A stretch of DNA of 64,000 nucleotides from Limnephilus marmoratus. Taxonomy: Eukaryota > Arthropoda > Insecta > Trichoptera > Limnephilidae. The position numbers and the translations under genes were made by a program. The DNA lies in assembly GCA_917880885.1 (NCBI GenBank), contig OU862910.1, positions 23,324,710 through 23,388,709 of the forward strand. The letters are read 5' to 3'. Below the pieces are notes generated by a model. The model searched no databases. It was not told the origin of the DNA and saw only the letters and a list, made by a program, of their open reading frames with translations. Of the stretch, positions 34,576-44,282 are shown piece after piece. Position 1 is the first letter of the stretch. Every line of letters begins with the position of its first letter.

Positions 34576-36985
34576 GTAAGTTCTTGTCTTTTTTAACAAA
34601 CTTTCTGAAGGACGTTAAAGTGATTTGGTTAAAGAGTCGAGACTACTAACACTTTTGTGAAAACAAAGTTTCGCGTAAACAATGTGTTTCGATGAATAAC
34701 TGACCTAGGATAGCAATTTGCACGATCATATTTTGTAAACATTATTCAAATTGTGTTGGAAAATTTAAATAATTTTATTCACAACGCCAAAGTTACTTAT
34801 TTGCATAGATTTGAGCTGATTTATTAACTAAAAATATACGTTTGTTTGAGTAGTTAATGTTATGTGTTAAATTTGCCGCTAAATACATATATATACGTCA
34901 GTATGTAGGTGCTAGTATGGAAACATTGTGCTTTGATAATGTCATAAGGCTAGATAATTAAGAAAATGTCAGCATTTTTCCATATACCAACATATTTTTT
35001 ACTATCATGAGTGCAAATATGTCAATTTACGTAAGGTACTTTGCCCTTTACCAAAGGTTGATATTCTCAGTCGTTTCGCGAAGTCCGTGTGATGCATAAT
35101 TTGTGGCGCGGGGCGAGGGGTGCTTTTATGAGTACTTCGAACTTACGAGTACCTACCATGTTTGGGTCCAATGAAAACAAGCCGTCACATAATATTTAAG
35201 AATTTAAAATATCGTCGTTTCTGTCTTTTTAATTTGTACACGGTGGAGTAGAGCTGTAGCAGACGGTAACACTACACCACTACAATGCCCGGAGCTCGGA
35301 GCCCGGTTCGCATAAACACATAATAATATACGACTATTATATTCGAGCAAGTATTTAGAGCCGTCAACATGTTCCAAATTGTTTGTTTTCCCTGTTACTT
35401 GGCACTGGCACTTGAATCTATTACACTACACAGATAAACAAATTATTGTAATGTAGTTTACTCCTCATTACTTCCTTCAAATGAAATCTCTATCTGACAT
35501 CTCAATGTTTACCAAACATTTCATGGGAGATTTATATTTAGGTTCGAACCCGTGACCGACTTTGTAAACCAAGAATCTGAATTTATCAAGACCGTGGAGG
35601 CCAGATGCCGCTATCATTATTACTTAATAGCTTCATTTCTTTTCTGCCACAGATAATTTTAAACAAATTAATCGCTCTAGCAAACTAACAAATGTCATTT
35701 TTAATTTTGAAAACTTTAATTCATGATAGAATTTCATTTTAATATCACTTTTTATTCATTAAAACACCTTTATAACTTTCTGAATTTTTAGTCATTCACT
35801 CTCCAAGAAGATGTCCGTTATGAGGTCATGACAGTCCGATCATAAGTAAAAACGTGAGAGGATGTTGTAAAGGTGTTTTATTCCATAAAAAAGTCTTATT
35901 AAAAACACTTTTTAAAAAGAAACTCCGCTTTCACATCTGATCCATGGCACAACAACGCAAAACCAAGACCGTCCATATTTAAACAAAATCTTAAAACATC
36001 AGTACGACTGTACATAAAAAAGGCGATAATAAATAAAAGTGAATAGTTCCTCGATTGAAATGTTGTTTGATCAACTGAAGACTGTACTTGTATGTTCCTT
36101 TCATCCGAGACTGTAAAGGCGATATCATCAAGACGTTATTTATAATTCCAAGCAACTCCAGATCAGACAACGAGAAATCTACAACGACTGAAAGTAACCT
36201 ACTGAGGACGAGAATAAATATACACGACGAAATGTTAATGTAAGAACTCTGCACCACACAGACTGCTATTCTCACAGGCTATAAGATTTAAAGAGATAAA
36301 TATACACATTTCATATCGTGCTTTCACTTGATATTGATATCTAATGTCATAGTATTCATAGAGAAGTCAATATTACACAACACGGAGCGCACTCTGGTGA
36401 ATACATTTGTTGTTCTAGACATAATTCATGAGTGTGATTCCAATAATAATAATGTATTGGAACATTTACGACAGTTGCGTATAACGATATCGTAAATATT
36501 CTTGAAAGTACTAGAAGTACAGAATCAATAAGTTGATCTATTAAAAAGACGATCACGTACCTATGTGGGTACATATTAAGTCAATTAAATAAGTCATTTT
36601 AAAATCAAACACACACGTGAAATACGCTTAAAAATAATATATCCGGAGGATAATAATAACAAAATAAATATCAGTTAATGAAAGTGATAAAAAGCTCAAA
36701 CTATCGTTAATAATAATATTCATGTATTAATCTAACAGTAACTTTTAGTTGTGTTGAAATCAGATAATATTATAATACGCTGTTTGTACACAGAAGTGGC
36801 ATCGTAGCAATCTCAAGTGTACCTACTAACCGTGAAAAGAAAACAGACTAAAACGGGAAAAGAAAATGTCAAAACATTCCCGGTGAAGGAAAATACTAAA
36901 ATTGACAGCGTGTGAAAAGTAGGTTCAAGAAAAACTAAAGTTGATAGGTTAAACTTACTTGTAAAACACTGTGAAAAGCAAAGGA
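34576..36985 (+). other. Putative long first intron
   Basis: AT-rich, no recognised gene or element, only short fortuitous frames. It lies between the donor at about 34575 and the coding exon at 37578. Confidence 0.45.
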
Positions 36986-36989
36986 CAAA

Positions 36990-37500
36990 ATAAAATTGAC
37001 CGGGCGTGATTCCCGGTGCAGGGAAAAGTAAAATTGACAGGGTGTGACACGTAAAACATTCCCGGTGCAGGGAAAAGTAAAATTGACAGGGTGTGACACG
37101 TAAAACATTCCCGGTGCAGGGAAAAGTAAAATTGACAGGGTGTGACACGTAAAACATTCTCGGTGCGGGGAAAAGTAAAATTGACAGGGTGTGACACGTA
37201 AAACATTCTCGGTGCGGGGAAAAGTAAAATTGACAGGGTGTGTGACACGTAAAATATTCTCGGTGCGGGGAAAAGTAAAATTAACAGGGTGTGACACGTA
37301 AAACATTCCCGGTGGAGGGAAAAGTAAAATTGACAGGGTGTGACACGTAAAACATTCCGGGTGAAGGGAAAAGTAAGATTGACAGGGTGTGACACGTAAA
37401 ACATTCCGGGTGAAGGGAAAAGTAAGATTGACAGGGTGTGACACGTAAAACATTCCCGGTGAAGGGAAAAGTAAAATTGACAGTGACATGTAGATTTCCA
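36990..37500. repeat. 49-bp minisatellite, about ten units
   Basis: CCCGGTGCAGGGAAAAGT, AAAATTGACAGGGTGTGACA and CGTAAAACATT repeat every 49 bp at 37061, 37110, 37159, 37208, then 37259 (51 bp), 37308, 37357, 37406 and 37455. Diverged units extend upstream to about 36830. Long minus-strand frames across it (over 220 codons) are repeat artefacts: 49 is not a multiple of three, so all three frames cycle. Confidence 0.92.
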
Positions 37501-37577
37501 GTGCAGGGAAAAAGTAAAATTGAACGTTTGTTGTCGGTGTTGTGGCGTGTGAGGATGTTGGGCAGCGGCGCGCCGGG

Positions 37578-37783
37578 ATGACGTCGGAGACCCCGTCGCC
37601 CACCCCGACGGATTCGCCGTCACTGTGCGCGCGGCCTCTGCTGCGGGGGCCACGTGCGCGCCCTCAGGGCTCCACTCCCAAGCGTGTGGGCTTCGCGGAC
37701 TCCATGCGCCAGGAGGTGCGACTCACGGAGCGCGGGGGGCGCGTGGCACTGCTCGGACCGCCGACCGTCTGCACACCCGATGA
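37578..37783 (+). CDS. First coding exon of a putative PP1-binding protein
   Basis: Starts at ATG 37578, 12 bp after a possible acceptor TTGGGCAG, and ends at donor GTGAGTA (37784) after 68 codons plus two bases. The translation begins MTSETPSPTPTDSPSL and includes STPKRVGFADSMRQEV. K-R-V-G-F-A-D-S is an RVxF-type docking motif for protein phosphatase 1. The K-R-V-x-F-A-D form is seen in glycogen-targeting PP1 subunits (PPP1R3 family), among others. The GC-rich sequence and clean donor support a real exon. The next exon is not found to the right edge. The family assignment is tentative. Confidence 0.55.
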
Positions 37784-37859
37784 GTGAGTACCTTTTTTAA
37801 ATATCAATCTTATTAAAAAAATATATTTTACTTTTTATATATTTTTTTTTATTCCATTA

Positions 37860-38110
37860 GATTTTCCGGAACACGCCACACTTGTGCCCAATATTTGTAC
37901 ACGGTTGAAATTTGTCGTATGAGAGCGGGTCGTTTTTACGATTCATTATTGATTTTAACAGTTCAGCTGTGGAACGATTTGCCGGCCTCTGGGTTTCCTC
38001 CCTCCGATAACACGAAGTGAACATGTGTCTTGAAGAGACCCATATCTTCAAGGCATATGTTCACTTCTACCTTTCCTCAAAAAGACACAGCTTCCCCAAA
38101 GATGAGATAG
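37860..38110 (+). pseudogene. Possible LINE RT C-terminal scrap
   Basis: Broken plus-strand frames read SSAVERFAGLWVSS-like content followed by CSLLPFLKK, loosely like the W-N-x-L-P ending of non-LTR proteins. Several stops. Weak call. Confidence 0.3.
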
Positions 38111-38247
38111 GCCACAATAAATTATTTTTTTCAGGGCCTTCTGTGTGGGAGTCAATGTAAAACAATGTAGTATGTACTTATATTGAATTATGTACTTATA
38201 TACTCTTATATTTAATTATTTTTCCACATAGTAAAGAAGTTTATTAA

Positions 38248-38643
38248 CTAAAATATCGCTGTGCCTATTAACAATAAAAGTTCTATTATATAGTTTCGGT
38301 GATCAACATCAAAAGGTTTCTTATGTGATTTTTTTTTTGATTTTTTGGTTGAATGAATGGAACGGGCATTCGCACAGCATTCGCATATCGCCGACTGTTT
38401 AAGACCCCACCTATACATTATGTGGCTATAACATAATGTATAATTATATACATAATATCCTAAAAGTATGATCCTATTGTTGGATGACCATAGTTTACCG
38501 TTGTCTCTCAGTGGGGTCGTGTACAAGATGGGCATTTCTAACGTCAGCCGATTGCCACTCAAGTTTCCATCATATTCTGAAGTGAGGGCTAACCTAAGGA
38601 GACTTTCCTTCCATCCAGAATGGTTTTTTGGGACTGAAAGCAT
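38248..38643 (-). pseudogene. Degenerate LINE fragment
   Basis: A 131-codon minus-strand frame. Its middle has HIMYRWGLKQSAICECC, similar to the W-G-L-x-x-S-x-x-C-x-C tail found near the end of jockey-type LINE proteins. The N-terminal half is not recognised, and the C-terminal Lys-rich part is probably read-through. It could also be unrelated. Confidence 0.35.
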
Positions 38644-38959
38644 TTAGGATGAGAGACGAAATTATCGTGCAAAGTAGCGATCGAGTAAAACTGACAAGTA
38701 AAAACGAAGGCTCGAGGCGACGTCCACACACGACACGACGGTTTACTCGACAAGATTGGATCGACGTTTAGTGTATAGTGTATTTCGAACAGTTTGAGCC
38801 TTAAATATCTACAACGCGGAAGAAATTGCGGGCATTATTTAGCGAGTCTCGCACTGCTCGCTCATAAAATTAGTTTAGCGAAAGAAAAGATGCTGCAGCC
38901 ACGTACTACTTATTTCTACATTATATCCTGCTGATCAAATATATCCAAGAATTCCAGAA

Positions 38960-39255
38960 ACCGCCTCGGGAACCATTTATTAGATAACCAACTCCTCTGC
39001 CATGGATCAGAGACCTTTTGACCTCTCCAGAAAGACTCTCTCGTAACATCGCCTTGCACCGTGGTGGAAGTCGGGAGGGATGGATTCATACGTCCGCCAC
39101 TCCTGGAGACACTGGCCTCAGATTCCTACCCTCAAACCTTTTTCCTTCCCAGAATTTCATTTCCTCCCTTTCCTCAAAAGATCCTTCACATAGCATCCCT
39201 GATTATGTCGTAGGCACTGAGGGGAATTATTTTCCTCTGGTCCCCCTTGTGGGGG
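38960..39255 (-). repeat. Dispersed repeat family R1
   Basis: GGAACCATTTATTAGATAAC, GATGGATTCATACGTCCGCC and CACATAGCATCCC in reverse orientation, with the left terminus (GGTTCCC complement) retained. Confidence 0.65.
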
Positions 39256-40165
39256 TAATGTAAAAAATAGTTGTTTACCGAACTTTGCAAATATTGATTT
39301 TGATGGTTGATTTTATTTACATAAAATGGCACCAATATTATGGATGGATCAATTTCATTTCACGAAAGATTATCTGTAATATAGCGTTGCAATAGGAAGA
39401 AGTTAAATGGACCATGGATCTTTAATATTTTGCAATCATTTTAAAGCAAACCCCTTGTGAAATAATACATGAAATATGTGGAATAATCTAGAGAGTTTCA
39501 AAATGACAGTACATGCAAGTAGGTGAAAAGCTCTGCGCCACTACTAATATACTTGATGTTACATACACAATACAGTCTCTAATCCGACTCGATGTTTCGA
39601 AGCGAGTGAATACGAAAGAAATTACTTAGATTACAAATTGCTGCGAGCCAGCTCGAAGCGAGCCACAGAGCCGTGAGTTTTGCGGTCCACACTGCACAAT
39701 GGCACTGTGATACTTACTCGATATCTAGTAGACCTTCGAGTAAGTTCGCATGTGGATCGTCTTGAGTTAATGAAGAAAGCAATGTACATCCCCAATACAG
39801 GCGAACCCTAGTGGGGTTAATAATTACATGCTAAAAATATATGTATATAAGTTGTGAAGAAGCAATAAATAAATGTACGAAGGCCTAACATAAATCAAAT
39901 ATTATTTACACGTGTATGTGTTTTACATATTAAATATGCTGTAAAATAACGGTACATAAGTATAACATTTTGAAATAACCTACCAGTAACCCAGAAACCA
40001 TCAACATTTTGTTTAATTCACTTCAAGTTTTTCTGCGTTATATTTGATTTGGTGGTGTTTTTGAGTAATCTGAGTATTGTACCAGATAGAGGGTAAATTT
40101 TTATATGTAACTGCGTACTCAAATCAAATTCTGACTTTTCGAAGATATCTGACTAATCAATTGGA
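39256..40165. other. Intergenic DNA with a LINE scrap
   Basis: No gene. AATACAGGCGAACCCTAGTG at about 39795 followed by AATAAATAAATG near 39868 looks like a LINE 3' end related to 30200-30509. Confidence 0.4.
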
Positions 40166-40169
40166 CGAT

Positions 40170-40300
40170 CACACATTTATTTATTTATTTATTTACGGAC
40201 AAATAGTCCAATTAACAATATAACAATAACACGAATAGAAAAAAAAGAGAGATCACAATGAAAGGAGATTACATATAGATGAAGAGCATTGACAAAATAC
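40170..40300 (-). mobile_element. LINE 3' tail, reverse
   Basis: TTTATTTATTTATTTATTTA followed by CGGACAAATAGTCC and AACAATATAACAATAACACG. The same junction is at 57241-57305. Read on the minus strand this is an element end with an AAAT-repeat tail. Confidence 0.55.
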
Positions 40301-40517
40301 ATATAATATAAAAGTACATAGAGAAGATAACTATAAGTAGCTTGAAGATGGATTTAAAAAGACTTTAAAAAACCGCATTGCGTAACGACTGCCGAAAGTC
40401 ATTTAGGCTTACACCAAAAAATACACCACATTGTGTGTACTAGGCTTTAGTGATTTTTCCATGTTTTTAATCAGCCAAGATGTGTAGTCACTTTAAACCA
40501 GTTGAAGCCAAACCACG

Positions 40518-41461
40518 AGGGTCAGTCAAAAAGTAATGCCTCCTATTTTTTCTCCTTTAATTATCAACATAAAAAAAATGACGATTAATTTGTCACTTTT
40601 CAATATAATCTCCGTCCATTTCCAAAGTGTTTGTCCATCTTTAAACAAAGGCATATTTCCCAGAGCAAAGCACGGCCCTGCTTACTAAGGCCATCCGCCA
40701 TAGCTTTTGTTGGGCGAAAGACGTGCTTTAAGCTTTTTAAGAGTTGTGACGTATTGGACAGAAATTATTGTGCAACCCTGCTCCAAAAACTCAACCTTAA
40801 TCAAACCCTCTGTTTTCCTGAACACTGTTGCCATAACTTTCCCTGCCGATCGCTAAAATTCGCTTGAATTTTTTCGTCCTCGGTGAGTTTGCGTGATGTC
40901 ATTCCATTGGCTGCCTCTTTGATTCAGGTTCCATGAAACCCATGTTTCGTCTCCGGTCACACTTTTTGTGTAGTTGCATCACCGTACACATTTTTCAGTC
41001 TTTCATGAATGCGAATAGGCGTTTCACCTTCTGCACTAATGAGTTCAATCACAGAACGCTGACTAAAGGTGAATCTGTCCACGCCGGCCGCAACGCACGC
41101 ACGGCACGCAACGGATTTTTCTATATCTTTATATGAATTAGTGCAGCACTACGTCCACTATAGGCAAATACCGGCGGTCGGTACAGGCAACGGATTTTCT
41201 ATATAAAGATATAGAAAAATCCGTTGCGTGCCGTGCGTGCGTTGCGGCCGGCGCGGACAGATGGACGCTCGCCATAATACGAACATTAATATCGGCCATT
41301 TTGCAAACGACTGCAGTGCTGCCACCCGTTGATGCAGAAAGTTACTATTCCAGGAGATTGTAGATTAAGGTTTTAGGAATAGCGCTAAATTATTTTTTTT
41401 TCATTTAACTAAGTTTATTTAATTAGAAAAAAATAGGAAGCATTAGTTTTTGAGTCACCCT
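40518..41461 (-). pseudogene. Deleted mariner (SETMAR-like) with MITE insertion
   Basis: Inverted ends GAGGGTCAGTCAAAAAGTAA and GGGTGACTCAAAAACTAATG (minus strand), continuing as TGCCTCCTATTTTTT. On the minus strand the N terminus reads MADINVRIMASVH from about 41299, breaks at the inserted palindrome, and resumes as RSVIELISAEGETPIRIHER. This is the helix-turn-helix region of mariner/GVQW3-type transposases. It then jumps to a C-terminal remnant (Q-G-R-A-L-L-W-E-I). The catalytic domain is deleted. Confidence 0.78.
41073..41262. mobile_element. Palindromic MITE with 62-bp arms
   Basis: Arms 41073-41134 and 41201-41262 start ATCTGTCCRCGCCGGCCGCA and pair almost perfectly (one difference). 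A second shorter palindrome (AACGGATTTTCTATAT with ATATAGAAAAATCCGTT) lies at 41189-41225, so one arm is partly repeated. It interrupts the mariner relic. Confidence 0.85.
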
Positions 41462-41556
41462 AGTAAAATCTCAAATATATTTTGTTCTTTGTTCTTTTGA
41501 TGGGACATCATGTAGGTGCAACTAAAGTATAGCTACTTTACAGCCCCTTTACCTGT

Positions 41557-42138
41557 ATGGCTACACGGCACGCCCCTGTTGTAAACGCCAGTTTACAACA
41601 GGGGCGTGAAAACCAAATGGAACAAATTGAAAGGACAAATAAGTCAAAAAATGTAGAAATTAGGGGGATCCCCGAACTTAATGGGGAAAACTTAAATAAC
41701 TACATTTTTAACATTAAAAAAATAACCAACTCCAACAACGAGTCCAATAACATCGATGCAGCTTACCGTATTAACCAAAAGTCCAAAAAGGATCAACGCA
41801 GGCCAATAGTAGTGAAATTCAAAACCACCATCGACCGAGATGATTTCCTGCGAGACATAAAAAACTACAACAAACAAGCCCCAAATCGTGAGGACAAACT
41901 AAACACCACACTTATCGGAATGGCAGGACCAAGCTCCCAAATTTACATCTCGGAACACCTGACCTTTCGCGCAAAACATCTATGGTTTCTCGCGAGAAAA
42001 GCTACACATGAAAATCGGTTTAAGTTCGCCTGGACAAAGGGAGGACAAGTTTACGTCCGCAGAGATAACGGAACACCTGCTATTATTATTAACGATACAA
42101 ACAAAAACATTTTGTCCCCCTCAATCAATAACCAATAA
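41557..42138 (+). CDS. LINE ORF1, C-terminal part
   Basis: Frame open from the 5' junction. The first internal Met in LINE sequence is at 41617. It shows NKSKNVEIRGIPELNGENLN, a R-R-P-I-V-V-K-F-K segment, SEHLTFRAKHLWFLAR and KFAWTKGGQVYVRRDN. This pattern matches the baculovirus FP25K-like domain found in many non-LTR ORF1 proteins, which bind nucleic acid and help form the RNP. The N-terminal coiled coil or zinc finger expected of a complete ORF1 is missing. Stop at 42136-42138. Confidence 0.75.
   Translation: MATRHAPVVNASLQQGRENQMEQIERTNKSKNVEIRGIPELNGENLNNYIFNIKKITNSNNESNNIDAAYRINQKSKKDQRRPIVVKFKTTIDRDDFLRDIKNYNKQAPNREDKLNTTLIGMAGPSSQIYISEHLTFRAKHLWFLARKATHENRFKFAWTKGGQVYVRRDNGTPAIIINDTNKNILSPSINNQ
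41569..41608. repeat. Hairpin at LINE 5' junction
   Basis: CACGCCCCTGTTGTAAAC (41569-41586) and its exact reverse complement (41591-41608) with a 4-nt loop GCCA. This looks like a snap-back copy of the truncated 5' end made during reverse transcription. Confidence 0.85.
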
Positions 42139-42811
42139 ACAAAGCTCTTTTATAGATACTCGTATAACTTACTCTCATACGTTTATACTTTTTCACACAA
42201 ATCTATATGCAAAACACAGAATCAAGAAGTATATATTATGTCTTAACATCCTCATGCTTTATATTCTTTTGTTATATATACGCAGCAAACATGTATATAC
42301 TCTGTATACTTACGAATTTGTTATATATACTATATATGCTTATGTAAAATATTTGCAACAACCGAACCCTTATATCGCTTGTATATTTTATATGCTTATG
42401 TTTTCGTTTCATATTCTCTATATGCTTATGTTTTATAATCTTTATAAGCTCATGTTTTACTTTTTTAATATGATTATACTTTTTATTCTTCATATGCCTA
42501 GGTCTTATATTCGCAACAACTATATGTACACTATATATACCTATTCTTATGCTGTATATACCTTATATGCTCATGTTAAATATCCGAAGCAACCAAATCC
42601 CTATATCACTTACATACCTTATATGCTAATGCTTATGTTTCACAATCTTTATAAGCTTATGTTTTATCTTCTTTATATGATAATGTCTTATATTATTTAC
42701 ATGCCTAAATTCTGCATACTTTATATGCTTATGTTATATATTATTTATTGCGCTTATGCTATATATTCTCAACAACTCTTATATAAGACACACGTTTTCA
42801 AAGCCGGATGA
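42008..42811 (+). other. Tyr/Ile/Leu-rich open frame joining ORF1 to ORF2
   Basis: An 800-nt frame (+1 relative to ORF1) overlaps the last 131 nt of ORF1. It crosses a low-complexity spacer of TTTATATGCTTATGTTTTAT-like units, and its TGA overlaps the ATG of ORF2 as ATGA (42808-42811). The translation is hydrophobic, with repeats such as YMLMFYNLYKLMFYF. It may be a by-product of the repeat, or a translated linker that delivers ribosomes to ORF2. Confidence 0.4.
42160..42790 (+). repeat. Degenerate 20-25 bp repeat in LINE spacer
   Basis: TATATGCTTATGTTTTATAT and near variants recur about 15 times between ORF1 and ORF2. Larger repeated segments include the phrase ACC(G/A)AACCCTTATATCGCTTGTA near 42360 and 42590. 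Very AT-rich. Confidence 0.8.
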
Positions 42812-44253
42812 ATAATATTATTACGGATGAACTAGATAGCACTTATAATATAGCAGAAAAAGTATGTAATAATGTCGATGAATGTAACCTACTGTTCAAA
42901 AATAAGACTAACTCATTAGTCATTATGCACTTAAATATTAGGAGTATTTACAAAAATATAAATGAATTATTATGCACTCTTAGTCTTTTAAAAACTGAAC
43001 TCGACTGTATTGTTTTGACAGAGGCCCACCTTAATACAGTAAATATAGATAATATACCACAATTACCAAACTTTACATGCATTCCCACGAAAACACACAT
43101 TAACAAGAATAGTGGCATAGTCATTTACGTTAACCAAAAACACCAAGATGTATCTTATAAAGAAATAAACATGACCCTCACGAACTGCGTAGCATTACAA
43201 TTAAAAGTAAATAATCAGATTTATCAAGTTATTGCTATATACCGAACCCACGGTTCAAAAACTCAACAATTTATAGAGAATCTCAAAGATGTAATCAACA
43301 AAAACAAATGTCAAAATACTATAGTGACGGGCGACTTCAATATAAATATTGGTCAAAACTCAAACACCGTCGAAAAAAATGATCTACTTAATACGATGGC
43401 TGAACTGAACTTCATTTCATGTATAAACGATTACACTAGAGTTGTACCCCGACAAAACCCATCATGTATTGATCACATTTGGACTAAGGCTGACACAACT
43501 GCACAATTAACACCTGTCATTTGGAAAACAAACATTACCGATCACTACACGTGTTTCTTAATTCTTGATTTTAAAAAAAAAATGTCCTTTTACAAAACTG
43601 CATTACAACAGTATAATATAAAAACTTTAAACATACAACTTCTTGAACAAAAGTTGAAATTTGAAAAATGGGCAGAAATATTAAACACCGAAGATGCCGA
43701 AAAATCTTCAATTTTATTCGAAAAAACACTTCGCGAACACATAATAAATGTAACTAAACATAAAAACATCAAACTAAAATCAAAACATAGAAAAATTAAA
43801 CCCTGGATCACCTATGGAATAGTTACCTCAATTAGGAATAAAGAAAAACTGTTTTATCAAACCCGAAAACAACCGAATGACTTAACTTTATTACAATCAT
43901 ATAAAAATTACAGGAACAATCTTACAAATTTGATTAAAAAAACAAAAGAAAATTACTTCAAGGTAAAAATCGAAGATAGTGGTAAAGATAACAAAAAAGT
44001 CTGGGCTACAATAAATAACATTATTGGAAACGGTAATAAAAATAAACAAATAAATAAAATAACTTATGACAATGAAACAATAGACTCAATAAAAGAACCA
44101 ACTAAAATTGCAAACATTTTCAATAACTACTTCGCTAAAGTCGGAGAGAATCTAGCTAAAAAATTGACTCCTTCCAATACAAAAATATTTCCAATACATC
44201 CACACAAACTTGTCAAAATATTTTCGAAAAGTTTGAAAAATGCACCCAAATAG
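42808..44253 (+). CDS. LINE ORF2 5' part: AP endonuclease
   Basis: Starts at the ATG in ATGA. It contains LVIMHLNIRSIYKNINELL (endonuclease motif I region), VLTEAHLN (catalytic Glu), NSGIVIYV, YRTHGSK, TIVTGDFNINIG (catalytic D-x-N), PSCIDHIWTK and NITDHYTCFL (catalytic Asp-His). These are the full APE-type endonuclease signatures that nick target DNA for target-primed reverse transcription. A Lys-rich linker follows. The frame ends prematurely near 44215 because of a 1-nt indel; the next frame continues directly. Confidence 0.92.
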   Translation: MNNIITDELDSTYNIAEKVCNNVDECNLLFKNKTNSLVIMHLNIRSIYKNINELLCTLSLLKTELDCIVLTEAHLNTVNIDNIPQLPNFTCIPTKTHINKNSGIVIYVNQKHQDVSYKEINMTLTNCVALQLKVNNQIYQVIAIYRTHGSKTQQFIENLKDVINKNKCQNTIVTGDFNINIGQNSNTVEKNDLLNTMAELNFISCINDYTRVVPRQNPSCIDHIWTKADTTAQLTPVIWKTNITDHYTCFLILDFKKKMSFYKTALQQYNIKTLNIQLLEQKLKFEKWAEILNTEDAEKSSILFEKTLREHIINVTKHKNIKLKSKHRKIKPWITYGIVTSIRNKEKLFYQTRKQPNDLTLLQSYKNYRNNLTNLIKKTKENYFKVKIEDSGKDNKKVWATINNIIGNGNKNKQINKITYDNETIDSIKEPTKIANIFNNYFAKVGENLAKKLTPSNTKIFPIHPHKLVKIFSKSLKNAPK

Positions 44254-44282
44254 AAATAGAAAAAATTATAACTAACCTACGA

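Noticed and set aside
36813..37653. Overlapping minus-strand frames of 114-232 codons with repeating C-H-T-L-S-I-L-L-F-P units
   Set aside because: They translate the 49-bp minisatellite. All three frames cycle because 49 is not a multiple of three.
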